From the NCBI GenBank assembly GCA_017464045.1, contig JAFUEG010000193.1:1-5280 (forward strand): 5,280 nt of DNA. The letters run 5' to 3'. The notes under the pieces are model-generated. The model saw nothing but the letters and a program-made list of their open reading frames with translations. It was not told where the DNA came from and made no database searches. The stretch's first letter is position 1; each line of letters begins with the position of its first letter. The position numbers were made by a program, and so were the translations under genes. This document shows positions 1-5,280 of this stretch, in pieces. Source of the DNA: Lachnospiraceae bacterium (GTDB taxonomy: Bacteria; Bacillota_A; Clostridia; Lachnospirales; Lachnospiraceae).

Positions 1-189
1 CAGGTTGTAAACAGCAATGAAAAACTTGCTATTCTTATAGCAAAGATGGCAACTGCAAATGCTAAATCTTCTGGAGAAGCTATAGAAATTTTAAATGACA
101 TATGTAAAGAGCTTGAAAAAAGAAATGAAGGTTCAGGTAATTCCAAGGATTATTCTCACCTTCGTGTTATGAAAACAAATGTTGACTAA
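1..189 (+). CDS. C-terminal end of an unrecognised protein (partial)
   Basis: Frame 1 is open from the left edge to a TAA at 187-189, giving the last 62 residues of a protein whose start lies outside the window. I do not recognise the family. The visible part is mostly predicted helix: an alanine/lysine-rich segment (residues about 6-28) and a charged segment ending in KELEKRNEG, followed by a short polar tail ending in MKTNVD. No cysteines in a metal pattern, no membrane segment and no catalytic motif are visible; one isolated cysteine occurs. The only ATG codons in this frame (46-48 and one near the end) have no convincing ribosome binding site, so this is a real gene end rather than a small gene. 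Its stop lies 14 bases before the exonuclease start, so the two are probably co-transcribed. Confidence 0.7.
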   Translation, partial: QVVNSNEKLAILIAKMATANAKSSGEAIEILNDICKELEKRNEGSGNSKDYSHLRVMKTNVD

Positions 190-193
190 TTTT

Positions 194-197
194 GGAG
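194..197 (+). promoter_or_regulatory. Ribosome binding site that sets the exonuclease start
   Basis: GGAG lies six bases before the ATG at 204. A TTG at 192 in the same frame would extend the protein by four residues, but it overlaps this GGAG and has no binding site of its own. The ATG at 204 also places the first exonuclease motif (FDLEW) at residues 6-10, where this family usually has it. The start at 204 is therefore preferred. Confidence 0.75.
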
Positions 198-203
198 TAC
201 GCT

Positions 204-1169
204 ATGGATTACGTTGTATTTGATCTCGAATGGAATCAATGCTATGGTTCACGTGAGCTTGAAGAATCACGTATGCCGTTTGAGATAATTGAGATTGGTG
301 CAGTACGACTCGATAAAAAATTCAATTTAATAGATCAGTATTCAAGTATTATAAGGCCCAGACTTTACAAAAGACTTCAGCCTCACATAAAGGAAATTCT
401 TAATTATGATGAAAAGGTTCTTAAAAAAGGAAGACCTTTTGATATGGTTTGCAGGGAATTTTTAAAATGGTGTAATAACGGCAATGATTTTACCTTTGTA
501 ACCTGGGGTTCCATGGATTTAAATTATCTTCAAAACAACATGGAATACTATCACATGAAGCCGCTTGAAACACCGCTTAAATTTTATAATCTTCAAAAAA
601 TATATGCGGACATGCAGGGCAATGAGCTTATAGCAAAGCTTGAAACAGCAGTTAATACCCTTGGAATAGAATCAGACAGACCTTATCACTCGGCTCTTAA
701 TGACGCCTATTATACAGGAACAGTTCTTAAGAAGCTTCATCCCTCAGATTTAGAGGACAGATACAGTGTTGATATATACTATAATCCAAAGGATAAAGAT
801 GAAGAAATCATTTCCTATCATAAGAACTACATGGAACACATTTCCATGGAATATGATAGTAAGAAAGATGCTATGGAGGACAAAGATCTTCTTAATGTAA
901 GATGTTACAAATGTAACAGGAAAACATCAAAGAAAATTAAATGGTTTTCCAATACTCCAAACTCGTATGTCTGTGTATGCAAATGTTGGTACCACGGATA
1001 TATATCAGCAAAGATAAAATTTAAACAAACTAAGGAAGGAAAATTTTTTGTAATAAAAACAGTTAAACCTGAAAATAAAAAAGGCGTAGAAGCAATAAAA
1101 GAAAGACAAATCGAACTTCGGGAAAAACGTCAGGAAAAACGCCATAATCGTAAAAAAACAGCCTCATAA
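204..1169 (+). CDS. DEDDh-family 3'-5' exonuclease with C-terminal cysteine-rich module (KapD-like)
   Basis: The protein has 321 residues from the ATG at 204. Residues 1-180 form an RNase T/DNA polymerase III epsilon-type exonuclease fold, expected to remove nucleotides from 3' ends of RNA or DNA with two metal ions in the cytoplasm. The visible active-site residues are D7 and E9 (FDLEWN), D105 (WGSMD), and H162 with D167 (YHSALNDA), the H-x4-D spacing of the DEDDh type. The closest general group I recognise is the exonuclease family that includes KapD, the Bacillus inhibitor of the KinA sporulation pathway; the substrate here is unknown. After a charged linker, residues 234-264 contain CYKC, then CVCKC and a nearby histidine, which looks like a zinc-ribbon-type nucleic-acid-binding module. 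The last 25 residues are strongly basic and may also bind nucleic acid. The gene follows the partial CDS by 14 bases, and its last codons form the left arm of the terminator. Family assignment is firm; the biological role is inference. Confidence 0.88.
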   Translation: MDYVVFDLEWNQCYGSRELEESRMPFEIIEIGAVRLDKKFNLIDQYSSIIRPRLYKRLQPHIKEILNYDEKVLKKGRPFDMVCREFLKWCNNGNDFTFVTWGSMDLNYLQNNMEYYHMKPLETPLKFYNLQKIYADMQGNELIAKLETAVNTLGIESDRPYHSALNDAYYTGTVLKKLHPSDLEDRYSVDIYYNPKDKDEEIISYHKNYMEHISMEYDSKKDAMEDKDLLNVRCYKCNRKTSKKIKWFSNTPNSYVCVCKCWYHGYISAKIKFKQTKEGKFFVIKTVKPENKKGVEAIKERQIELREKRQEKRHNRKKTAS

Positions 1170-1186
1170 AATGAGGCTGTTTTTTT
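1152..1186. terminator. Bidirectional intrinsic terminator between convergent genes
   Basis: A perfect 16-bp inverted repeat (1152-1167 with 1171-1186) closes on a three-base AAA loop. The GC-containing core is CAGCCTCAT/ATGAGGCTG, with A7 before it and T7 after it. Because the A and T tracts are symmetrical, the same structure works as a rho-independent terminator on either strand. It would end the exonuclease transcript on the + strand and the rsmG transcript on the - strand, whose stop codon is about 80 bases away. The left arm lies inside the exonuclease coding sequence: the codons for K-K-T-A-S and the TAA at 1167-1169 are part of the stem and loop. Confidence 0.92.
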
Positions 1187-1202
1187 ATGCTTTATACCGA
1201 TG

Positions 1203-1283
1203 TTTATACATATATACTTTTTTATAAGCGGCTGCTTTTCACATACTTTATACATATATGCATTTTATATAAGCGGTTGTTTT
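1203..1283. repeat. Degenerate two-copy direct repeat at the 3' end of rsmG
   Basis: Two similar 37-base units lie at 1203-1239 and 1247-1283. Both begin TTTATACATATAT and both contain TATAAGCGG followed by TG and a T-run; they differ by a few substitutions and a one-base shift. The right unit covers the last codons and stop of rsmG on the - strand (ending KQPLI then TAA). In the same - strand frame, 15 codons further on, the left unit again reads KQPLI without a stop at the matching place. The pattern fits an old tandem duplication of the gene end. No function is implied. Confidence 0.6.
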
Positions 1284-1969
1284 TTAGCAGTACCTGCCTT
1301 TCTCGGATATGTTTTTGGAGTAGGTTTTTCCTTTTTTATAAATACGAAGCTTCTTCCGTTTCCTTCTATATCAAGCTTTTCAACACGTTCAAGCCTGCCA
1401 CCAAGTATAGAAACAGCTTTTTTTCCTTCATTTAATTCATCTTCTATTTCATAAGTCTTATATGGTATAAAATAACCTCCTGTTTTTACAAAAGGAAGAC
1501 AATACTCTGATAAAACTGCCATATTGGCAACTGCTCTTGAAACAACTATATCATAAGTTTCACGTAAATTCTTATCCTGACCTCCCTCTTCGGCACGTCC
1601 GTGAATAGCTTCTATATCAGAAAGACCAAGCTCGTCTATAACCTCATTTAAAAATCCAACTCTCTTGTTAAGCGAGTCATATAAGGTAACCCTAAGTCCC
1701 GGACATATAATTTTTAGCGGAATTCCCGGAAAACCTGCACCTGTACCAACATCAATTATCTTTTCATTTGAAAGTTTGCAAAATTTAAGTATTGCCACAC
1801 TATCAATAAAATGCTTTAGGATAACCTCATCCCTATCCGTAATCGCAGTAAGATTCATAACCTTATTTTTCTCAATAAGCATCTCATAGTACTTTTCAAA
1901 CTGCAAGATTTTATTATCATCCATTAATGCTGTATCTATATTATTTAAAAATTTCTCTAACTTTTTCAT
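1265..1969 (-). CDS. rsmG: 16S rRNA (guanine-N7) methyltransferase RsmG (GidB)
   Basis: The enzyme methylates N7 of a guanine in the 530 loop of 16S rRNA (G527 in E. coli numbering) using S-adenosylmethionine; in several bacteria its loss gives low-level streptomycin resistance. The protein is 234 residues from the ATG at 1969, close to the usual 205-240. Visible hallmarks in order are the helix leading to NLTAITDRDEVILKHFIDS (residues 39-57), the SAM-binding loop IIDVGTGAGFPGIPLKI (71-87), the acidic strand end LYDSLNKR (97-103), SRAVA (144-148), and the conserved C-terminal segment PTPKTYPRKAGTAKKQPL (217-233). An in-frame ATG at 2011 would add 14 residues (MNKIIYIFYIRTIL), but it has no binding site, while the ATG at 1969 has AGGA eight bases upstream. 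The gene follows mnmG on the same strand, the common arrangement, but after a palindromic element. No clear promoter of its own is visible, so transcription probably comes from mnmG. Confidence 0.97.
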   Translation of the reverse strand: MKKLEKFLNNIDTALMDDNKILQFEKYYEMLIEKNKVMNLTAITDRDEVILKHFIDSVAILKFCKLSNEKIIDVGTGAGFPGIPLKIICPGLRVTLYDSLNKRVGFLNEVIDELGLSDIEAIHGRAEEGGQDKNLRETYDIVVSRAVANMAVLSEYCLPFVKTGGYFIPYKTYEIEDELNEGKKAVSILGGRLERVEKLDIEGNGRSFVFIKKEKPTPKTYPRKAGTAKKQPLI

Positions 1970-1977
1970 TAATATCG

Positions 1978-1981
1978 TCCT
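1978..1981 (-). promoter_or_regulatory. Ribosome binding site of rsmG (decides the start)
   Basis: On the - strand this reads AGGA, eight bases before the ATG at 1969. It favours this start over the in-frame ATG at 2011, which has only AT-rich sequence and no purine-rich motif before it. Confidence 0.75.
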
Positions 1982-2017
1982 AATATAAAAAATATATATT
2001 ATTTTATTCATTAAACT

Positions 2018-2213
2018 TTAGCGTTGTCTGCGGTTATATAAGTATATAAACAGGTACTTTGAGGACGCCGGTACTTAACGATTTTTCTGTAAGATATAAG
2101 TACATTACGAAGTAAATGTACTTATATCTTACAGAAAAAGAGTTTAGTACTGCTGCGTCCGAGAGTAGCGAGAGCGTGCCTGCGATATACTCATATAACC
2201 TCAGACAACTCAA
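2018..2213. mobile_element. Long palindromic MITE-like element between mnmG and rsmG
   Basis: Almost the whole gap between the two genes folds back on itself. The centre is a perfect 25-bp inverted repeat (2082-2106 with 2115-2139) around an 8-base loop ACGAAGTA. Outside it the arms continue to match imperfectly: AAC/GTT and GTACT/AGTAC (2071-2079 with 2142-2150), GGACGC/GCGTCC (2063-2068 with 2155-2160), then 2023-2057 with 2176-2209, which includes GTTGTCTG/CAGACAAC at the outer end. The right arm carries about ten extra bases (around 2163-2175) with no partner. The directly repeated pentamer AAACT lies at 2013-2017 and again at 2214-2218, as expected of a target-site duplication. There is no reading frame inside of transposase size. 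This looks like a non-autonomous miniature inverted-repeat element. The alternative is a fixed RNA hairpin of the operon. The palindrome is directly seen; mobility is inference. Confidence 0.65.
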
Positions 2214-2225
2214 AAACTCAGAAAT

Positions 2226-4142
2226 TTATCCCTTTGCAGTAATATAGATAAGCAGTACGGATATATCTGCCGGCGATACTCCGGATATACGTGATGCTTG
2301 CCCTATAGATGCAGGTCTTATGGCAGCAAGTTTCTGTCTTGCTTCCTTACGAAGATTGGATACATCATCATAGTTTATATCATCCGGTATAAGCCTTTTC
2401 TCCATCTTTTTAAACTGTTCAACCTGCTGCTTTTGTCTTACGATATATCCTTCATATTTTATGTCTATATTAATCTGCTCTATTATCTCAGGTGTAAGCT
2501 CTCCAACATCAGCTCTTCCTTCATCTATCTCAGCAATTTTGTCATAGTCAAGCTCCGGTCTTCTGATTAATTCAGCAAGAGAAACAGCTGTTTTTAAAGG
2601 TGTACTTTCATACTTTTCAAGAAAGCTCTGTACCTTTTTATTACCGCCGACCATTACTTCATTAAGTCTTTTTATCTCACTATTTATCTTATCTCTCTTA
2701 TCACAAAATGCTGCATAACGCTCGTCATCTATAAGCCCGATTTCATGACCGATATCCGTAAGTCTTAAGTCCGCATTATCCTGTCTTAAAAGCAGTCTGT
2801 ACTCTGCTCTTGAGGTCATCATTCTGTATGGCTCCTGAGTCTCCTTGGTTACAAGGTCGTCGATTAAAACTCCGATATAACCTTGCGAACGGTCAAGAAT
2901 AATAGCATCCTTACCCTGAAGCTTTCTCGCTGCATTTATACCTGCCATAATTCCTTGGGCAGCAGCTTCTTCATAGCCGGAACTTCCATTTATCTGACCT
3001 GCGGCAAATAGTCCGTCAATCTCTTTAAATTCAAGATTGGCCTTAAGGTTAATGGCATTTATACAATCATACTCGATAGCATATGCATTTCTTATAATCT
3101 TAACATTTTCAAGTCCCGCAACCGTACGAATCATGGCATACTGAACATCCTCCGGCAAAGAGGAAGACATACCTCCCATATACATTTCATTGGTAAACTC
3201 GCCCTCCGGCTCGATAAAAAGCTGATGCTTATTTTTGTCCGGAAACTTCATTACCTTATCCTCGATAGAAGGACAATATCTCGGTCCCGTACCCTCGATA
3301 AATCCTGAAAAAAGCGGGGAACGGTCAATATTTGCTTTAATTATCTCATGAGTTTCCTCATTGGTATATGTAAGCCAGCAGGATATCTGATCACGCTTTA
3401 TATCCTCCTCCTTGTTAGTAAAGGAAAAAGGAACTATATGTTCATCACCCTTTTGTTCAACCATCTTGGAAAAATCAATGGTTTTCTTATCAAGTCTTGC
3501 AGGAGTACCGGTCTTAAATCTTCTTATAAATATGCCTGCTTCCTTCATGGAATCCGACAGATGATTGGCTGCCATAAGTCCGTTAGGTCCGGTATAATTA
3601 ACCACATCTCCGTATATACATCTCGCCTTAAGATACGTACCGGTACAGAGGATAACTGCCTTGGCATAGTAAACTGCACCGGAAAAGGTTCTCACTCCGC
3701 GGATAACCTTTTTGAAATCATCCTCTTCATTTATATCAACCTCATACAAAAGCTCGGAAACCTCTGCCTGTCTTAGGGTAAGGTTTTCCTGATTCTGAAG
3801 TGTAAGTCTCATCTGCTTGGTGTACTCAACCTTATCTGCCTGTGCCCTTAGAGAATGAACCGCAGGTCCCTTCGATACATTTAACATCTTTGACTGTATG
3901 TATGTTTTATCGATATTTTTGCCCATCTCGCCACCGAGTGCATCCAGCTCTCGAACCAGATGTCCCTTGGAGCTTCCGCCGATATTTGGGTTACATGGCA
4001 TCATCGCCACACTATCCATGCTTATCGTAAATAAAATTGTATTCATACCCATGCGCGCCGAAGCAAGCGCAGCCTCACAACCTGCGTGACCTGCACCTAC
4101 AACCACCACATCATATTCTTCAACTACTGAATTAGCTTCCAT
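2226..4142 (-). CDS. mnmG: tRNA uridine-5-carboxymethylaminomethyl modification enzyme MnmG (GidA)
   Basis: MnmG, with the GTPase MnmE, uses FAD, a methylene-tetrahydrofolate-derived carbon and glycine or ammonium to install the (carboxymethyl)aminomethyl group at C5 of wobble U34 in certain tRNAs. The protein has 638 residues, the usual length (about 620-640). In order: the dinucleotide-binding GAGHAG (16-21); PCNPNIGG (49-56) with C50, matching the first conserved cysteine; [12 protein letters not shown] (285-296), the first family signature, with C290 matching E. coli C277; [17 protein letters not shown] (381-397), the second family signature and FAD contact; [18 protein letters not shown] (443-460); and the helical C-terminal domain with [16 protein letters not shown] (609-624), used for MnmE and tRNA contact. 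The start at 4142 has AAAGG eight bases upstream and a good promoter. Downstream on the same strand is rsmG, its common partner. mnmE, frequently the upstream neighbour in Firmicutes, is not adjacent here. Confidence 0.98.
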   Translation of the reverse strand: MEANSVVEEYDVVVVGAGHAGCEAALASARMGMNTILFTISMDSVAMMPCNPNIGGSSKGHLVRELDALGGEMGKNIDKTYIQSKMLNVSKGPAVHSLRAQADKVEYTKQMRLTLQNQENLTLRQAEVSELLYEVDINEEDDFKKVIRGVRTFSGAVYYAKAVILCTGTYLKARCIYGDVVNYTGPNGLMAANHLSDSMKEAGIFIRRFKTGTPARLDKKTIDFSKMVEQKGDEHIVPFSFTNKEEDIKRDQISCWLTYTNEETHEIIKANIDRSPLFSGFIEGTGPRYCPSIEDKVMKFPDKNKHQLFIEPEGEFTNEMYMGGMSSSLPEDVQYAMIRTVAGLENVKIIRNAYAIEYDCINAINLKANLEFKEIDGLFAAGQINGSSGYEEAAAQGIMAGINAARKLQGKDAIILDRSQGYIGVLIDDLVTKETQEPYRMMTSRAEYRLLLRQDNADLRLTDIGHEIGLIDDERYAAFCDKRDKINSEIKRLNEVMVGGNKKVQSFLEKYESTPLKTAVSLAELIRRPELDYDKIAEIDEGRADVGELTPEIIEQINIDIKYEGYIVRQKQQVEQFKKMEKRLIPDDINYDDVSNLRKEARQKLAAIRPASIGQASRISGVSPADISVLLIYITAKG

Positions 4143-4150
4143 TTTCTTTG

Positions 4151-4156
4151 CCTTTC
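4151..4156 (-). promoter_or_regulatory. Ribosome binding site of mnmG
   Basis: On the - strand this reads GAAAGG, eight bases before the ATG at 4142. It supports that start, which also places the FAD-binding glycine motif at the expected distance from the N-terminus. Confidence 0.65.
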
Positions 4157-4176
4157 ATTTTTTGCTTGCGATTGAT

Positions 4177-4206
4177 ATTATAACACTACTTATTGCAGTT
4201 ACTCAA
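4177..4206 (-). promoter_or_regulatory. Probable promoter of mnmG-rsmG
   Basis: Read on the - strand there is a perfect TATAAT (-10, at 4182-4177) preceded by TG one base upstream, making it an extended -10. TTGAGT (-35, at 4206-4201) lies 18 bases before it and matches four of six consensus positions. Transcription would start near 4170, leaving a short leader of about 28 bases before the mnmG ATG. This is the only good housekeeping-type promoter before the pair, so it probably drives both genes. No operator or leader structure is evident. Confidence 0.65.
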
Positions 4207-4257
4207 CTTAAAAATAATTGATAATAAAAAATAATAATCTATGATGTACTTAACAAG

Positions 4258-4413
4258 CTAGTCGGGAAGGTGACCTATACTATACTCTCCTGCTCCAGCG
4301 TCAATATTTAAGTAAAAACTGTCGTCTGTTACTTGCCAGTAGAAGTTTTCTTCCGGTAAATCTGATTCTGCTTAATGTGGTGGTGCATCTGATATATTGC
4401 GGAGTAAAGGCAT
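4258..4413 (-). pseudogene. Probable remnant of a decayed unidentified gene
   Basis: On the - strand an ATG at 4413 opens MPLLRNISDAPPH, then TAA (4374-4372), and the same frame continues for 37 residues to a TAG at 4260-4258. The downstream part contains PEENFYWQVTDDSFYLNID and ends GEYSIGHLPD. Its acidic/aromatic alternation looks like the C-terminal end of a real protein rather than random AT-rich sequence. I cannot name the family. No ribosome binding site is seen before the ATG, and further upstream the frame is closed. The reading is a gene end left by deletion, with one internal stop. Other frames of the same stretch are also partly open, so the frame choice is a judgement. The rest of the gap (4207-4257 and 4414-4495) is AT-rich with nothing recognisable except a weak 5-bp hairpin followed by T's at 4444-4460. 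Confidence 0.35.
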
Positions 4414-4495
4414 ATATTAGAGGTTGCAAGAAGAATCGAGAGTAAGCATTCATGCTTTTTAATTGAAATTATAAGATGAAAAAAGAAAGGATTTG

Positions 4496-4504
4496 TGATA
4501 TTAT
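4496..4504 (+). promoter_or_regulatory. Possible extended -10 promoter of the nuclease gene
   Basis: TG, one base, then TATTAT (4499-4504) gives an extended -10 element about 50 bases before the ATG at 4556. There is no good -35 at 16-18 bases upstream; the region is A-rich instead. An extended -10 can work without a strong -35, so this is plausible but unproven. Confidence 0.4.
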
Positions 4505-4540
4505 AAAATTGTAGATTTCTGAAAATTTACTTGATATATG

Positions 4541-4547
4541 AAAGGGG
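4541..4547 (+). promoter_or_regulatory. Ribosome binding site of the DUF1016 nuclease gene
   Basis: AAAGGGG lies eight bases before the ATG at 4556. It is a strong purine-rich site that supports this start. A second AAGG directly before the ATG (4551-4554) is too close to act. Confidence 0.7.
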
Positions 4548-4555
4548 AATAAGGT

Positions 4556-5280
4556 ATGCCAGAAGAACTTTCGTTTAAAAACTTGGTTGGACAGGTTGAA
4601 CATGTGCATAACATTACAAGCTCCTATGCAAAAAATGCCATTAATCAGTTGCTAACTGTGAGAAACTGGTCAATTGGATATTATATAGTTGAATTCGAAC
4701 AAAACGGACGGGATAGAGCCGAATATGGAACACATCTTCTGCAAAAATTAGAGGAAAGTTTAAAAATAAAAGGAATGAATAAAATGTTATTTTATAAATG
4801 CAGAGCATTTTATTTGCGCTATCCTCAAATTTTTTCGACAGCGTCGAAAAAATTAAAAAGTATTAAAAATGTGTTTGAATTGCCAATTTTACCGGATTTT
4901 TCTGAAGAAACCTTGCATCCTGAAAAATTTTCGATATTATCGAAAAAATTTGAAACAGAGCCGGACACGCTGGTCAGCAGACTTTCGTTTTCACATATCA
5001 TGGAGATTGTACCCATTGAAGATCCCTTGGAGAGATTTTTTTACGAATTCGAATGCATAAGAGGCAATTGGAGTGTCAAAGAGTTGCGGAGGCAGATTAC
5101 AACAAATCTGTTTGTGCGTGCCGGAATCAGCAAAAATCCGGAAAAATTATTGGCACAGGCTATAAATTCCAAGCAGAATGCTATGCTTAACATAAAAGAG
5201 CCATTTACATTTGAATTTCTTGGACTTGATGCAAAAGACACAGTGAAGGAATCTGATATTGAACAGGCTTTGATGGATCA
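4556..5280 (+). CDS. DUF1016/YhcG-type PD-(D/E)XK nuclease family protein (N-terminal part)
   Basis: The frame is open from the ATG at 4556 to the right edge, giving 241 residues of a protein that in this family is usually about 330-380 long. Residues about 15-190 match the N-terminal DUF1016 domain: a helical start, LLTVRNWSIGYYIVEFEQ (32-49), AEYGTHLLQKL (55-65), the FYKCRAFYLRYPQI stretch (79-92), LSFSHIMEI (143-151), ERFFYEFECIRGNWSVKELR (159-178) and LFVRAGISKNPE (185-196). EPFTFEFLGL (215-224) begins the C-terminal domain. The PD-(D/E)XK catalytic residues are expected just past the window, so activity cannot be judged here. Family members occur often in restriction-modification and defence islands; their role is not well defined. 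The gene is divergent from mnmG and has its own binding site and a candidate promoter. Two small palindromes within the coding sequence encode similar FSxxSKK peptides. Family call is confident; function is inference. Confidence 0.9.
   Translation, partial: MPEELSFKNLVGQVEHVHNITSSYAKNAINQLLTVRNWSIGYYIVEFEQNGRDRAEYGTHLLQKLEESLKIKGMNKMLFYKCRAFYLRYPQIFSTASKKLKSIKNVFELPILPDFSEETLHPEKFSILSKKFETEPDTLVSRLSFSHIMEIVPIEDPLERFFYEFECIRGNWSVKELRRQITTNLFVRAGISKNPEKLLAQAINSKQNAMLNIKEPFTFEFLGLDAKDTVKESDIEQALMD
4828..4854. repeat. Perfect 12-bp palindrome inside the nuclease gene
   Basis: The arms AATTTTTTCGAC (4828-4839) and GTCGAAAAAATT (4843-4854) are perfect inverted repeats around AGC. The stretch encodes the IFSTASKK region (residues 92-99) of the nuclease. 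With A and T tracts on both sides it resembles a small terminator-like hairpin, but it lies in the middle of an open frame. Confidence 0.8.
4928..4946. repeat. Second related palindrome inside the nuclease gene
   Basis: The arms TTTTCGAT (4928-4935) and ATCGAAAA (4939-4946) form an 8-bp inverted repeat around ATT. It shares the TTTTCGA...TCGAAAAAA core with the palindrome 100 bases upstream and encodes the matching peptide FSILSKK (residues 125-131). The two copies are in the same reading frame. Confidence 0.75.

Noticed and set aside
1187..1454. Two overlapping + strand frames of about 80 residues after the terminator
   Set aside because: They begin in the AT-rich repeat, run antisense into rsmG, have Phe/Tyr/Ile-rich low-complexity sequence and lack a ribosome binding site.
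1665..1889. Open + strand frame of 74 residues opposite rsmG
   Set aside because: It is antisense to the SAM-binding part of rsmG and has no start signal.
1970..2011. N-terminal extension of RsmG to an ATG at 2011
   Set aside because: It would add a hydrophobic 14-residue stretch atypical for the family, and only the ATG at 1969 has a properly spaced AGGA.
2082..2139. Central hairpin as a rho-independent terminator after mnmG
   Set aside because: The stem is AT-rich with T's before it and A's after it on both strands, so no U-tract follows the stem as intrinsic termination requires.
2018..2213. CRISPR or riboswitch in the mnmG-rsmG gap
   Set aside because: There is a single inverted repeat rather than spaced direct repeats, and no recognisable aptamer core; the palindromic element explains the structure.
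3348..3776. Open + strand frame of 142 residues opposite mnmG
   Set aside because: It lies wholly antisense to the conserved FAD enzyme, has no ribosome binding site or recognisable motif, and its residues reflect the complement of mnmG codons.
4444..4460. Small hairpin AAGCA-TTCA-TGCTT followed by T's as a terminator
   Set aside because: The stem is only five base pairs and weak, and no + strand gene ends before it, so it is not listed as a feature.
4825..5241. Two - strand frames (about 63 and 66 residues) and one + strand frame inside the nuclease region
   Set aside because: The + strand frame 4556-5280 has clear DUF1016 family motifs throughout; the others are shadow frames without binding sites.

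Overview
The window looks like a chromosomal segment of a low-GC Gram-positive bacterium, most plausibly a member of the Clostridia (Lachnospiraceae-like). The evidence is AT-rich composition with A/T-rich third codon positions, purine-rich AGGA/AAAGG/GGAG ribosome binding sites, TATAAT-type promoters, and a mnmG (gidA)-rsmG (gidB) pair in Firmicute style. The genus assignment is inference.

Layout. From 1 to 1169 on the + strand are the C-terminal end of an unrecognised protein and, 14 bases later, a DEDDh 3'-5' exonuclease with a cysteine-rich C-terminal module; they probably form one transcript. This ends in a perfect hairpin (1152-1186) that overlaps the exonuclease stop codon. The hairpin can also terminate the convergent rsmG transcript arriving on the - strand. 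Between it and the rsmG stop is a degenerate ~45-base duplication of the 3' end of rsmG.

From 4142 down to 1265 on the - strand are mnmG (tRNA wobble-uridine modification, FAD enzyme) and rsmG (16S rRNA m7G methyltransferase). Both act on translation RNAs and are probably co-transcribed from a promoter at about 4177-4206. The two genes are separated by a ~196-base, nearly full-length palindrome (2018-2213). It has a perfect 25-bp central stem and is flanked by AAACT on both sides, so it looks like a non-autonomous miniature inverted-repeat element inserted in the operon. This is the most unusual structure in the window.

The 413-base gap 4143-4555 holds the mnmG promoter, a probable remnant of a decayed gene on the - strand (about 4258-4413), and an extended -10 promoter for the last gene. 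From 4556 to the right edge on the + strand runs the N-terminal 241 residues of a DUF1016/YhcG-type PD-(D/E)XK nuclease, a family common in restriction and defence islands. Its catalytic domain lies beyond the window. mnmE, which often sits directly upstream of mnmG in Firmicutes, is not there; the decayed fragment and the divergent nuclease occupy that position. This suggests rearrangement or accessory gene insertion at this flank.

No RNA genes, CRISPR arrays or intact insertion sequences were seen.
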